64,000 nt of DNA from Paracoccus halophilus (GTDB lineage: Bacteria > Pseudomonadota > Alphaproteobacteria > Rhodobacterales > Rhodobacteraceae), in contig NZ_JRKN01000020.1 in NCBI RefSeq assembly GCF_000763905.1, positions 1-64,000 of the forward strand. Reading direction: 5' to 3'. Numbering within the stretch: the first letter of the stretch is position 1; each line of letters begins with the position of its first letter. The notes under the pieces were generated by a model. The model did not search any database, was not told the DNA's origin, and worked only from the letters and a program-made list of their open reading frames with translations. Positions 27,708 through 37,379 of the stretch are shown here, one piece after another. Made by a program: the position numbers and the translations under genes.

Positions 27708-30700
27708 ATGGCCCGTTTCTTCATCGACCGTCCGGTTTTCGCCTGGGTGATCTCGATCCTGATCATGGGGCTGGGGATCCTGTCGATCCTGTCGCTGCCG
27801 GTCGCGCAATATCCGCAGATCGCGCCGCCGACGGTGACGATCCGCGCCAATTATCCCGGCGCCTCGGCCGAAACCGTGGCCAATACCGTCACCCAGATCA
27901 TCGAACAGCAGATGACCGGGCTCGACGGGCTGCGCTATTTCAGCTCGTCCTCGACCTCGGCCGGGACCTCCAGCACCGACCTTACCTTCGAGACCGGCAC
28001 CGATCCCGACATCGCGCAGGTGCAGGTCCAGAACAAGCTTTCGCAGGCCACGCCGCTGCTGCCCGAACCCGTGCAGCGCCAGGGCATCACGGTCGAGAAA
28101 TCCGCCTCGGGCTTTCTGATGGTGGTCGGGCTGACCTCCAGCAATCCCGATTACGAACAGGTCGATCTGGCCGATTACCTGAATTCCAACATCGTCAACG
28201 ATCTCAGCCGGATCGAGGGCGTCGGCTCGGTGCAGGTTTTCGGCGCGCAATACGCGATGCGGATCTGGCTCGACCCGTCGAAACTGGCCGCCTTTGAGAT
28301 GACGCCAGGCGATGTGATCGCGGCCGTGTCGGCCGAGAACGCGCAGATTTCGGCCGGCGCCTTCGGCTCGCGCCCCGCCCCCGAGGGGCAGATGCTCAAT
28401 GCCACGATCACGGCGCAGTCGCTTCTGTCCACGCCCTCGGATTTCGAGCAGATCGTCCTGCGCGCCGAAGCCGATGGCGGGCTGATCCTGCTCAAGGACG
28501 TGGCCCGGGTCGAGATCGGCGCCGAGGATTACATGACCAGCGCCCAGTATAACGGCCAGCCGGCCTCGGGCATGGCGATCAGCCTGGCCTCGGGCGCGAA
28601 CGCGCTCGACACGGCCGAACGCGTCAAGGCGCGGATGGAAGAGTTCGCCCGCTTCTTCCCCGAGGACATGGAATATGTCATCCCCTTCGACACGACGCCC
28701 TTCGTGCTGATCTCGATCGAGGAAGTGGTCAAGACGCTGATCGAGGCGATCGTGCTGGTGTTCTTCGTCATGCTGCTGTTCCTGCAGAACTGGCGAGCGA
28801 CGCTGATCCCGACCCTGGCGGTGCCGGTCGTGCTGCTGGGCACCTTCGGGATTCTCGCGGCATTCGGATTCACCATCAACACGCTGACCATGCTGGCCAT
28901 GGTGCTGGCCATCGGCCTGCTGGTGGACGATGCCATCGTGGTGGTCGAGAACGTCGAGCGGATCATGGAGGAGGAAGGGCTGTCACCGCGCGACGCGACG
29001 CGCAAATCCATGGGCCAGATCACCGGCGCGCTGATCGGCATCGCGCTGGTCCTGTCGGCGGTTTTCGTGCCGATGGCCTTTTTCGGCGGCTCGACCGGGG
29101 TCATCTACAAGCAGTTCGCGATCACCATCGCCTCGGCCATGGGGCTTTCGGTGGTGGTCGCGCTGACCCTGACGCCGGCGCTTTGCGCCACGCTGCTGCG
29201 CAACGAGCACGGCCACAAGACGCGCGGCTTCTTCGGCATGTTCAACCGCGGATTCGACTGGATCATGGGCGGCTACGGCAGCTCAGTCGGCTGGATCATC
29301 CGCCGGCCGCTGCGCGTGATGGTGGTCTATCTGTGCATCGGCGCGGCGATGGTCTACATGTTCGCGCGCACCCCCACCGGCTTCCTGCCCGACGAGGATC
29401 AGGGGATCATGTTCGTCCTGATCCAGGGCCCGACCGGCGCCACGGCCGAACGCACCGAGGCCGTGATCCGGCAGATCCAGGGCTATTTCAACGAAAACGA
29501 AGCGGCGAATGTCGATTCCTCCTTCGGCGTCTCGGGCTTCAGTTTCGCCGGTCAGGGCCAGAACATGGGCATCGTCTTCCTGCGGCTGAAGGACTGGGCA
29601 GAGCGACCGCGCCCCGATCAGTCGGTGCAGGCCATCGCCGGGCGCGCATTCCCTGCCTTCATGCAGATCCGCGATGCCATGGTGTTTCCGATCGTGCCGC
29701 CCTCGGTCATCGAGCTGGGCAACGTCTCGGGGTTCGACCTCTATCTGCAGGCCCGCGCCGGCCAGCCGCATGAGCAGCTGCTCGAGGCGCGCAACCAGCT
29801 TTTGGGCATGGCCGCCCAGGACGCGCGCATCGAATCCGCCCGTCCGAACGGGCTTGAGGATGCCGCGCAATACAATCTGGATATCGACTGGCGCAAGGCC
29901 GGCGCGATGGGGGTCAGCGCCACCGATGTCGGCAGCCTGCTCTCGGTGGCCTGGGCCGGGAATTACGTCAACGATTTCATCGATCGCGGCCGGATCAAGC
30001 GCGTCTATGTGCAGGGCGAGGCGTCGTCGCGCGCGGTGCCGACCGATATCGACAAATGGCGGGTGCGCAACAATGCCGGCGGGCTGGTGCCCTTCTCGAA
30101 TTTCGCCGAAGGCCGCTGGAGTTTCGGCCCGCAGGGGCTGACCCGCTATAACGGCGTGCCCGCGATGCAGATCCAGGGCTCGCCCGCCGCCGGCGTCTCG
30201 ACCGGCGAAGGGATGAGCGCGATCGGGGAACTGGCCGCGCGCCTGCCCGAGGGATTCGACATCGCATGGACCGGCCTGTCGCTTGAGGAACAGCAGGCGG
30301 GCAGCCAGACGACGCTGCTCTACGCCCTGTCGCTGGCGGTGGTGTTCCTCTGCCTTGCGGCGCTGTACGAAAGCTGGGCGATTCCCTTTGCGGTCATGCT
30401 GGCCATGCCGATCGGCGTGCTGGGCGCGCTGGTCGGGGCATGGCTGGGAAGTTTCGACAATGGCGTGTTCTTCCAGGTCGGGCTGCTGACGGTGATCGGC
30501 CTGACCGGCAAGAACGCCATCCTGATCGTCGAATTCGCCCGCGAACAGGCCCAGGCCGGCAAGCCGCTCTATGATGCCGTGACCGAGGCCGCGCGCCAGC
30601 GTTTCCGGCCGATCATCATGACCTCGGTCGCCTTTTCGCTGGGCGTGCTGCCGCTGGTCATCTCGACCGGGGCGGGCGCCAACGGGCGCAATACGATCGG

Positions 30701-30839
30701 CGCGACGGTGCTGGGCGGCACCATCTCGGCGACGGTGCTGGGCGTGCTGTTCGTGCCGCTGTTCTTCGTGCTGGTCCGGCGCATGCTGGGCCGGCCCGAC
30801 ACGATGGTGCCGCCGGCGACAGCGGGCGCAAAGGCCTGA
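27708..30839 (+). CDS. RND multidrug efflux pump, HAE1 family (AcrB/MexB type)
   Basis: 1043-aa inner-membrane transporter that captures drugs or other amphiphiles from periplasm and membrane and exports them with proton antiport. Starts MARFFIDRPVFAWVISILIM; TM4 proton-relay pair D407-D408 in GLLVDDAIVVVENVERIM, exactly at AcrB numbering; TM10 Lys in GLTGKNAILIVEFA near 935; large periplasmic loops after TM1 and TM7. Length is standard for HAE1. Distal gene of a two-gene operon with the adaptor. Confidence 0.96.
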   Translation: MARFFIDRPVFAWVISILIMGLGILSILSLPVAQYPQIAPPTVTIRANYPGASAETVANTVTQIIEQQMTGLDGLRYFSSSSTSAGTSSTDLTFETGTDPDIAQVQVQNKLSQATPLLPEPVQRQGITVEKSASGFLMVVGLTSSNPDYEQVDLADYLNSNIVNDLSRIEGVGSVQVFGAQYAMRIWLDPSKLAAFEMTPGDVIAAVSAENAQISAGAFGSRPAPEGQMLNATITAQSLLSTPSDFEQIVLRAEADGGLILLKDVARVEIGAEDYMTSAQYNGQPASGMAISLASGANALDTAERVKARMEEFARFFPEDMEYVIPFDTTPFVLISIEEVVKTLIEAIVLVFFVMLLFLQNWRATLIPTLAVPVVLLGTFGILAAFGFTINTLTMLAMVLAIGLLVDDAIVVVENVERIMEEEGLSPRDATRKSMGQITGALIGIALVLSAVFVPMAFFGGSTGVIYKQFAITIASAMGLSVVVALTLTPALCATLLRNEHGHKTRGFFGMFNRGFDWIMGGYGSSVGWIIRRPLRVMVVYLCIGAAMVYMFARTPTGFLPDEDQGIMFVLIQGPTGATAERTEAVIRQIQGYFNENEAANVDSSFGVSGFSFAGQGQNMGIVFLRLKDWAERPRPDQSVQAIAGRAFPAFMQIRDAMVFPIVPPSVIELGNVSGFDLYLQARAGQPHEQLLEARNQLLGMAAQDARIESARPNGLEDAAQYNLDIDWRKAGAMGVSATDVGSLLSVAWAGNYVNDFIDRGRIKRVYVQGEASSRAVPTDIDKWRVRNNAGGLVPFSNFAEGRWSFGPQGLTRYNGVPAMQIQGSPAAGVSTGEGMSAIGELAARLPEGFDIAWTGLSLEEQQAGSQTTLLYALSLAVVFLCLAALYESWAIPFAVMLAMPIGVLGALVGAWLGSFDNGVFFQVGLLTVIGLTGKNAILIVEFAREQAQAGKPLYDAVTEAARQRFRPIIMTSVAFSLGVLPLVISTGAGANGRNTIGATVLGGTISATVLGVLFVPLFFVLVRRMLGRPDTMVPPATAGAKA

Positions 30840-31055
30840 TCGAAAACGTCAAACCGCCCGAACCGGCACCGGACAGGGGTCGGTTCGCGCGCATCCCGCT
30901 TGCTCCGTTGCCGCCCCGGGCCTAATCTCGGGGCAGCGAAAGCCGCCGCCACGGGCAAGGGGATGATGACCGGCAGCCAGATCAGCATAGGGGCGCCCCT
31001 GCAGGGACGGCGGCGGCGCGCGCCGGCGACCATTGCCGCCAGCAGGGGGTGATCC

Positions 31056-32345
31056 ATGCCGCGCCCGCTTCCGGCCACCGCCCGCCCGCCCGCGCGTCCG
31101 CTGATCGGCACCCGCATCCGCGAAAGGCGCCTGTCGCTGGGCCGGCGCCAGACCGATATCGCGCAGCGGGCGGAAATCTCGGCCGCCTATCTGAACCTGA
31201 TCGAACATAACCGCCGCCCGGTCGGCGAAAGGCTGCTGTCGCGACTGGCCGAGGCGCTGGAAATCGACGCCGCCGAACTGGCTTCGGATCGCGAAGAGAT
31301 CCTGATCGGCACCCTGCGCGAAGCCGCCGCCCGCGCGGCCGAGCAATCCGGCACCGGGGTCGAGCTTGACCAGATCGCCGAATTCGCCGCCCGCTTTCCC
31401 GGTTGGGCCAGCGCGCTTGCCGGCGCCATCCGGCGCGCCGACGCGCTTGAACGGCGGCTGGTCGCGTTGTCGGACCGCATGACACGCGACCCCTATCTGC
31501 TGACCACCCTGCACGAGGTGCAGTCTGCGGTCACGGCGCTGCGCTCGACCGCCTCGATCCTGGCCGAAACCCCCGAGATCGAGCCGGAATGGCGCGATCG
31601 TTTCCATGCCAATCTGGACAGCGACAGCCAGCGCCTGTCGCGCACCGCGCAATCGCTGGTCGCCTATCTGGACAGTTTCGAGGATGACGCGGTTCCCAGT
31701 TCGCCGCAGGAAGAGGTCGAGGCCTGGCTTGCCGCCGGCCAACCCGACCCCGCCGAGGCGGCCGAGCTGGTCTCGGATGCCGGGCGGGCATTGGCGCGCG
31801 GGCTGGCCGAACTGCTGGCCCATGACCGCGCGCTGTTGCCCGATGCCGCGCTTTCGGCGGCCATATCCGAGCCCGGTCTGGCCGACGACCCGGCGCTGAT
31901 CGCGGCGCGGCTGGGGCGGCCGCTCGATCTGGTGCTGCGGCGGCTTGGCACTTTGCGCCCCGGTCCCTGGGCGCAGGCCGGGCTGATCGTCTGCGACGGC
32001 TCGGGCGCCTCGCTCCTGCGCCTTGCCGCGGCGGGCTTTCCCCTGCCCCGCCCCGGCGAAGGCTGCCCGCTCTGGCCGGTCTTCGAGGCACTGGCCCAGC
32101 CGCAGCTTCCGGTCGCCCGGCTGATCGAGACCACGGGCGGGTCGCGCTTTGCCGCCTGGGCGGTGGCCGAACGCCTGTTGCCGATGGGCTTCGACGGGCC
32201 GCCGCTCTGCCGTGCGCAGATGCTTCTTCGGCCGGCGGCGGCACAGGACAGCCGCCCGGTTCTGGGCATCGGCCCCGCCTGCCGCATCTGTCCGCGCGCC
32301 TCCTGCATGGCGCGGCACGAGCCCTCGATCCTCGGCCCCGCCTGA
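31056..32345 (+). CDS. XRE-family regulator with DUF2083/ScfR-type C-terminus
   Basis: 429-aa transcription factor. Residues ~17-70 are an XRE helix-turn-helix (IRERRLSLGRRQTDIAQRAE, then AAYLNLIEHNRRPVGERLL). The C-terminal half fits the short-chain fatty acyl regulator family: a Cys cluster PACRICPRASCMARHEPSIL closes the protein. The usual IrrE-like HExxH metal site of longer relatives is absent. Residues ~150-205 (LHEVQSAVTALRSTASIL ... DSQRLSRTAQSLVAYLD) look like a HisKA dimerisation hairpin with an H-E at the phospho-site position. Family members control acetate/propionate-related genes, which fits the downstream SLC5-type sensor kinase. GGGGGTG precedes the ATG. Confidence 0.85.
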   Translation: MPRPLPATARPPARPLIGTRIRERRLSLGRRQTDIAQRAEISAAYLNLIEHNRRPVGERLLSRLAEALEIDAAELASDREEILIGTLREAAARAAEQSGTGVELDQIAEFAARFPGWASALAGAIRRADALERRLVALSDRMTRDPYLLTTLHEVQSAVTALRSTASILAETPEIEPEWRDRFHANLDSDSQRLSRTAQSLVAYLDSFEDDAVPSSPQEEVEAWLAAGQPDPAEAAELVSDAGRALARGLAELLAHDRALLPDAALSAAISEPGLADDPALIAARLGRPLDLVLRRLGTLRPGPWAQAGLIVCDGSGASLLRLAAAGFPLPRPGEGCPLWPVFEALAQPQLPVARLIETTGGSRFAAWAVAERLLPMGFDGPPLCRAQMLLRPAAAQDSRPVLGIGPACRICPRASCMARHEPSILGPA

Positions 32346-32404
32346 GTTTTGACAACGCCGTTCCCGCCCGCCATGATCGGAAAAATCCCGAAAGGAACCC
32401 GCCC

Positions 32405-32767
32405 GTGACCTCGGCCATCGATGTCCTGCTGATCGAGGATGAGCCCAGCATCGCCGAAGCCGTCCGTTTCGTGCTGACGCGCGAGGGCTGGAACTGCCGG
32501 CATTGCGCGAATGGCAGCGAAGCCATCGGGCAGATCCGCCGGCTGAAGCCGCGGCTGGTGATTCTGGACCTGATGCTGCCGGGCCGCAGCGGCGGCGAAT
32601 TGCTGGCCGATCTGCGCGCCGATTCCGTGCTGGCCCGGCAGCCCGTGCTGCTTCTGACCGCGCGCGGCACCGACGCCCTGCCCGAGGGCGCCGACCGCGT
32701 GCTGGCCAAGCCCTTTGCCAATGCCGATCTGCGCCTGGTCGTGCACGAATTTCTGGACCGGGCATGA
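32405..32767 (+). CDS. single-domain response regulator
   Basis: 120-aa receiver with no output domain. Acidic pocket IEDE at residues 10-13, phospho-acceptor D55 in LVILDLMLPGRSGGELL, switch T85 in LLLTARG and K102 in VLAKPFANADL. The start is GTG at 32405 with AAAGGAA upstream. It overlaps the next gene by ATGA at 32764, and the kinase gene follows, so it is the likely partner of that kinase or a phosphate sink. 59 bp separate it from the XRE gene, so all four genes may be one operon. Confidence 0.93.
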   Translation: MTSAIDVLLIEDEPSIAEAVRFVLTREGWNCRHCANGSEAIGQIRRLKPRLVILDLMLPGRSGGELLADLRADSVLARQPVLLLTARGTDALPEGADRVLAKPFANADLRLVVHEFLDRA

Positions 32768-33018
32768 AGCCCAGGACGCGCCGCCTGTTTCTGGGCCGCG
32801 AGGGCTATCGCCGGCGCCGCGCAGCCGACGCGACCCGTGTCGTCATGGCGGCCTTTGCGCTGGCGGCGCTGCTGCCGCCGATCTGGCTGCCGCAATATTT
32901 CAGCTATGCCCTGGGCACCGTCTGGCTGGCGGCGACCTGGAGCCTGACCATCCTCGCCACCGCGGCGCTGCACCGCATCCTGACCCAGCCCCCGGCGGAG
33001 GACGAGGATGACGCCTGA
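32764..33018 (+). CDS. small two-span membrane protein
   Basis: 84-aa protein with a basic N-terminus (MKPRTRRLFLGREGYRRRR) and two hydrophobic segments (VVMAAFALAALLPPIWL; ALGTVWLAATWSLTILATAAL), ending in an acidic tail. It overlaps the response regulator stop by ATGA and the kinase start by 11 bp. Its place directly before an SLC5-type gene recalls the small partner proteins (DUF4212/DUF485 type) of some SLC5 transporters, so it may be an accessory subunit of the kinase's transporter domain; this is inference from position. Confidence 0.8.
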   Translation: MKPRTRRLFLGREGYRRRRAADATRVVMAAFALAALLPPIWLPQYFSYALGTVWLAATWSLTILATAALHRILTQPPAEDEDDA

Positions 33019-35656
33019 AACGCTGGGCGCCGCCGCAATCGCCTATATCGCGCTGATGTTCCTGCTGGCCCATGCTGCCGACCGGGCTGCGGCGCGCGGA
33101 CGCTGGCGCTGGATGGACCGGCCGGTCGTCTATACGCTGTCGCTGTCGGTCTATTGCTCGGCCTGGACCTTTTTCGGCGCGGTCGGCTATGCGAGCCGCT
33201 CGGGGCTGGAATTCCTGACCATCTATCTGGGGCCCGGCATCGTTTTCGCCGGTGCATGGTGGGGCCTGCGGCGCCTGCTGCGCGTGGCGCGCATGCATCG
33301 CGTGACCTCGATCGCGGACCTGATCTCCAGCCGTTTCGGCAAATCCGCGGCACTGGCCGCGCTGGTCACGCTGATCTCCATGCTGGCGGCAACGCCGTAT
33401 ATTGCCCTGCAATTGCAGTCGTTTACCATGGCTATCTCGGTTTTTGCCGAACCCGGGGACCCCTTGCCGGGGAATATCTCGCTCTGGGTTGGGATCGGGC
33501 TTGCCGCCTTTACCATCCTGTTCGGCACCCGCAACCTGGCCGCGGATGAGCGTCACCACGGCGTCGTCATGGCGATCGCGGTCGAGGCGGTGGTCAAGCT
33601 GGCCGCCTTTATCGCGGTGGGCACCTATGTGCTCTGGGGGCTGGCCGACGGCCCGGCCGACGTGCTGGCGCGCATCGACCGTCTGGCGGAATCGCCCGAA
33701 GGACAGGGCTGGCTGATCCGCCCCGACCGCTGGTTCACGCTGATCGCCCTGTCCGGCGCCGCGGTCGTCGTCCTGCCGCGCATGTTCCACGTCCTCGTGG
33801 TCGAGGCCAATGACGAGGACCGGCTGCGCCATGCCGGCTGGGCCTTTCCCGCCTATCTGGCGGCCATGTCCTTTCTGGTCCTGCCGATTGCGGTGATCGG
33901 GCGCGATTTTCTGCCGGCGGACGCCAATCCCGATCTTTATGTGCTGACGCTGCCCCTGTCGCAGGGGCTCGATACGCTGGCGGCGCTGGTCTTTCTGGGC
34001 GGGTTCTCCTCGGCCATGTCGATGGTGGTGGTCAGCGCGATCGCGCTGTCGACGATGATGGCCAATCACTGGCTGGTGCCGCTGTGGCTGTGGCTGCGGC
34101 AGGCCACGCTGTCCGCGCCGGCCGGCGCGCAAGAGGATCTGGGCGCGCTGATGCTGAACGCAAGACGGCTGGCCATCGTCGCGGTGATCGGCGCGGGCTG
34201 GGTCTATCATCAGGCCTCGGGCGGGACCGCTGCGCTGGCGGCGATGGGAATCGTGGCGTTTTCAGGCATGGCGCAGGTCCTGCCGGCGATGGTCGTCGGC
34301 CTGTCCTGGCGCGGCGCCACCCGGCGCGGCGCCACGGCCGGCGTTCTGGCCGGCGCCCTGATCTGGGCGCAAATGGTGTTCCTGCCCTCGCTCGGGCTGA
34401 TCGCGCCGCCGGTCATGCCCGCCGGAATCGATCCTTTTGCCGGGGCGGTCCTGCTGGCCCTGTCGGTCAACCTGACGCTGCTCATTCTGGTTTCCCTGAT
34501 CGACTTTCCCGACCCCGTCGAGCGCATGCAGGCGCTGTCCTTCGTTCACGCCATTGCCCCGGACAGCACCCCGAACGAGGCCGCGCCATCCACCAAATCA
34601 GAAGAGCTTCTGACCCTTGCCGGGCGGATATGGGGCAGCGAAAACGCCCTGGAATTCTTTCGCGGCATGGCAGAGCAGCAAGGCAAATCGGGATATTTGC
34701 CGGATCTGACGCCGCGCTTTCTGGTCGATTTCGAACGCCGCCTTGCGGGAACGGTCGGCGCCGCGACCGCCGCGGCGCTGATGACGCGCGTGGTCGGCCG
34801 GGGCGGCGTGACCGTCGCCGATCTGATGGAGGTCGCCGGCGAGGCCAGCCAGGCACGCGAAGCGAACAGACGCCTTGAGCTGACCTCATCCGAGCTCGCA
34901 AGAACAGCTGCCATGCTACGGGAAACGAACGATAAACTTACCGCACTGTCGGCGCATAAAGATGCCTTTCTGGGCCAGATCAGCCATGAGCTGCGCACCC
35001 CCATGACCTCGATTCAGGCGTTTTCGGAAATCCTCAAAGAGCCCGGCCTGTCTGACGAGGACCGGTCCCGCTTTGCCGGGATCATCCATGACGAGGCCAG
35101 CCGCCTGACCCGGCTGCTGCAGGACCTGATCGACCTTGCCGTGCTCGAAGTGGGAAGCGCGCGGCTGAAGCCCGCGGTGATCAACCTGCATGACCTGATC
35201 GAGCGGGCCCTCGCGGCCTCGGGCGCGACCGCCCCGCAGCGCACATTCACCATTCAGCGCAATCGCCCGGCCGAGCATATGTCGGTCATCACCGACCCCG
35301 ACCGCCTGCTGCAGGTCTTGATCAATGTGATCGCGAATGCCCGCAAGTATTGCGATGCCGAGTTTCCGGTCATCCGAATCGATACCCGCCGCGCAGCTGC
35401 CGGCGGCACCGAGATCGACATCAGCGACAACGGTTCGGGAATCGCGCCGGAAAGCCGCGCGCTGATCTTTGAGAAATTCGCCCGGCTGAACGATCCCGCA
35501 CGCGCCGGCGGCGCCGGGCTCGGATTGGCGATCTGCAAGGAAATCATGGAGTTCCTGGGCGGTCGGATCGCCTATCTGCCGGGCCGTGGCGGTGCGTGTT
35601 TTCGCATCACCCTGCCCGCGCGGCCGCCCGTCTCGCAAGCGAATGATGCGAATTAG
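33008..35656 (+). CDS. SLC5-STAC-type sensor histidine kinase (CbrA/CrbS-like)
   Basis: 882-aa inner-membrane protein that fuses a sodium:solute symporter to a histidine kinase. Residues ~1-500 are the SLC5 transporter with about 13 spans (YCSAWTFFGAVGYASRSGLEFL, FSSAMSMVVVSAIALSTMMANHW). A STAC-like linker follows (DLTPRFLVDFERRLAG, TVGAATAAALMT). Then a coiled coil, HisKA with phospho-His H660 in GQISHELRTPMTSIQ, and an HATPase with N box NVIANARKY, G1 DISDNGSGIAPESRALIFEKF and G2 GAGLGLAICKEIM. Such proteins sense or transport small nutrients (acetate, histidine); here the ScfR-type regulator nearby hints at a short-chain acid. Translationally coupled to the two genes before it. Confidence 0.92.
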   Translation: MTPETLGAAAIAYIALMFLLAHAADRAAARGRWRWMDRPVVYTLSLSVYCSAWTFFGAVGYASRSGLEFLTIYLGPGIVFAGAWWGLRRLLRVARMHRVTSIADLISSRFGKSAALAALVTLISMLAATPYIALQLQSFTMAISVFAEPGDPLPGNISLWVGIGLAAFTILFGTRNLAADERHHGVVMAIAVEAVVKLAAFIAVGTYVLWGLADGPADVLARIDRLAESPEGQGWLIRPDRWFTLIALSGAAVVVLPRMFHVLVVEANDEDRLRHAGWAFPAYLAAMSFLVLPIAVIGRDFLPADANPDLYVLTLPLSQGLDTLAALVFLGGFSSAMSMVVVSAIALSTMMANHWLVPLWLWLRQATLSAPAGAQEDLGALMLNARRLAIVAVIGAGWVYHQASGGTAALAAMGIVAFSGMAQVLPAMVVGLSWRGATRRGATAGVLAGALIWAQMVFLPSLGLIAPPVMPAGIDPFAGAVLLALSVNLTLLILVSLIDFPDPVERMQALSFVHAIAPDSTPNEAAPSTKSEELLTLAGRIWGSENALEFFRGMAEQQGKSGYLPDLTPRFLVDFERRLAGTVGAATAAALMTRVVGRGGVTVADLMEVAGEASQAREANRRLELTSSELARTAAMLRETNDKLTALSAHKDAFLGQISHELRTPMTSIQAFSEILKEPGLSDEDRSRFAGIIHDEASRLTRLLQDLIDLAVLEVGSARLKPAVINLHDLIERALAASGATAPQRTFTIQRNRPAEHMSVITDPDRLLQVLINVIANARKYCDAEFPVIRIDTRRAAAGGTEIDISDNGSGIAPESRALIFEKFARLNDPARAGGAGLGLAICKEIMEFLGGRIAYLPGRGGACFRITLPARPPVSQANDAN

Positions 35657-35726
35657 CGGCGGCTAAACCTTTTGGCAATCAATCCCTGCCACTCTGCCTC
35701 GGAAAGCGTCATGATTCGGCCCGGAA

Positions 35727-36959
35727 ATGGAAAGCCAGACACAGGAACAGGCGGCAGGCGCGAATGGCGTCTCAGGTGAAAACCCTGCGGTTGGCGCTCC
35801 GGGATCGGTCCTGCGCCGGATGATTGCCGCCCGTGGCAGCAATCCCGCAGCTTCGGCGCCCGCCGCGATGCCGCTCGCCTTCGATCTGGAACGCGCGGCC
35901 GCCAATGCCCTGGGGCGCGCGGCGGAAAAGCAGCATCGCCTGCCGGTCTTTGTCGAGGGGGTGGAACTTGCCGCCATGACTGTTCCCGAACTGGCGGAAT
36001 TGCTGCCGGAACGGGCACTGCTCGCGGTGCTGGAAGGACCGGGGGACAAGCTGGGTGTCATGGCGCTTTGCCCCGATTTGCTTGCCGCGATGATCGAAAT
36101 GCAGGCGATCGGGCGTGTCACCTCGCGCCCCGCGCAAAGCCGCAAGCCGACGCGTACCGATGCCACCATATCGGCCGATTTCGTCAACGCGCTGCTTGCC
36201 GAGCTGGGGCAAGAGATGCGATCGGGCGCCGGGCATCCGGCCTTCGGCGCCTATCGCTACGCCACCTATATCGACGATCCCCGGCCCCTTGCGCTGATGC
36301 TGGAAGACGGCGACATGCTGCGCCTGAGCCTGCGCTTTCGCGTGGGGTCCGGCGGCCAGCGCGATGCCTCGATCCTGATCGCCCTGCCGGCCGAGGGAGG
36401 GTTGCCGATCCGCCCGCAGCCCGGACCCGTCGATAAAATCAGCGCCCTGCCTCCGGCCAACGCGTCACCGGACAGCCCGGTCGTTCCCGGCACGCTGGCT
36501 GCGGCCGCCCGACAGGTCCCGGTCCGGGTTGTCGGCATCCTCTGCCGGCGCAAGCTCAGCCTGCAGGCATTGCGGGCCCTGGCGCCCGGATCGCTGATCC
36601 CGTTGCCTCAGAATGTCCTGGACGATGCCAGGGTTGAAACCGAACAGGGGCAGTTTCTGGCGCGCGGCCGACTGGGCGAGGCGGATGGCTTTCACGCGAT
36701 CCGGCTGAGACATGCCTCTCCTGCAGAGCAGAGCAGGGCACAGGCCGGAACCGGCGCGCAGCCCCCCGACAGCGCCGCCGCGCCCGCTCCCGTGCAATTC
36801 GGCAATCAGCCGCTTCCGGCTTTCGGCGCAAAGGATCCTGCACCGCCCATCGCCGACCTGAACCAGCCGGACGCATTCCGCCAGGCGGCGACCGCCGACA
36901 TGGACGGCCCCGGCAATTCTGTCGGCCAGATTCCCGAAGGCAACGCCCTGCCCGGCTGA
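35727..36959 (+). CDS. FliM/FliN-type SpoA-domain protein (flagellar motor switch-like)
   Basis: 410-aa cytosolic protein. Residues ~40-230 loosely fit a FliM-like middle domain ([36 protein letters not shown]). Residues ~255-330 are a SpoA surface-presentation domain ([20 protein letters not shown], then [20 protein letters not shown] and [18 protein letters not shown]). The last ~80 residues are Pro/Ala-rich and disordered. It belongs with the flagellar genes at 0.2-2 kb but stands alone here. The start at 35727 has no strong ribosome binding site. Role in the C-ring is inferred. Confidence 0.75.
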   Translation: MESQTQEQAAGANGVSGENPAVGAPGSVLRRMIAARGSNPAASAPAAMPLAFDLERAAANALGRAAEKQHRLPVFVEGVELAAMTVPELAELLPERALLAVLEGPGDKLGVMALCPDLLAAMIEMQAIGRVTSRPAQSRKPTRTDATISADFVNALLAELGQEMRSGAGHPAFGAYRYATYIDDPRPLALMLEDGDMLRLSLRFRVGSGGQRDASILIALPAEGGLPIRPQPGPVDKISALPPANASPDSPVVPGTLAAAARQVPVRVVGILCRRKLSLQALRALAPGSLIPLPQNVLDDARVETEQGQFLARGRLGEADGFHAIRLRHASPAEQSRAQAGTGAQPPDSAAAPAPVQFGNQPLPAFGAKDPAPPIADLNQPDAFRQAATADMDGPGNSVGQIPEGNALPG

Positions 36960-37055
36960 CGAAGGGCGAAACCCGCAGAAGCGGCGATCAGGGCGCATTC
37001 CCGGCCTCCCCCCGGCGGCGGCGCAACACCTGCCGCCCGAAAACCCAGTTTGCCC

Positions 37056-37084
37056 TTGAAAACCCGGCCGTCTGGACGCATGTA
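37056..37084 (+). promoter_or_regulatory. candidate infA promoter
   Basis: TTGAAA at 37056-37061, 17-bp spacer, CATGTA at 37079-37084, 45 bp before infA. The -10 is a poor match. Confidence 0.3.
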
Positions 37085-37129
37085 GCAGACGCCCGCGACA
37101 ACGGCGGGCAGCCCCTTACAGGAGAGAAC

Positions 37130-37348
37130 ATGGCCAAGGAAGAAATGCTCGAATTTCCCGGCGTCGTGAAGGAACTCCTGCCGAATGCGACATTCCGGGT
37201 CGAGCTTGAAAACGGCCATGAGATTATCGCACATATGGCAGGAAAGATGCGCAAGAACCGTATCCGCGTCCTCGCCGGCGACAAGGTTCAGGTGGAAATG
37301 AACACCTATGACCTGACCAAGGGGCGGATCAATTACCGCTTCAAGTAG
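37130..37348 (+). CDS. infA: translation initiation factor IF-1
   Basis: 72-aa S1-like OB-fold protein that binds the ribosomal A site during initiation. [40 protein letters not shown] and a final RINYRFK are near-invariant. Length is exact for the family. AGGAGAG lies 8 bp before the ATG. First gene of an infA-maf-rng-yacG string. Confidence 0.99.
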   Translation: MAKEEMLEFPGVVKELLPNATFRVELENGHEIIAHMAGKMRKNRIRVLAGDKVQVEMNTYDLTKGRINYRFK

Positions 37349-37379
37349 GAACGGGACCCCTTCGGATGCGCCAGCGCCC

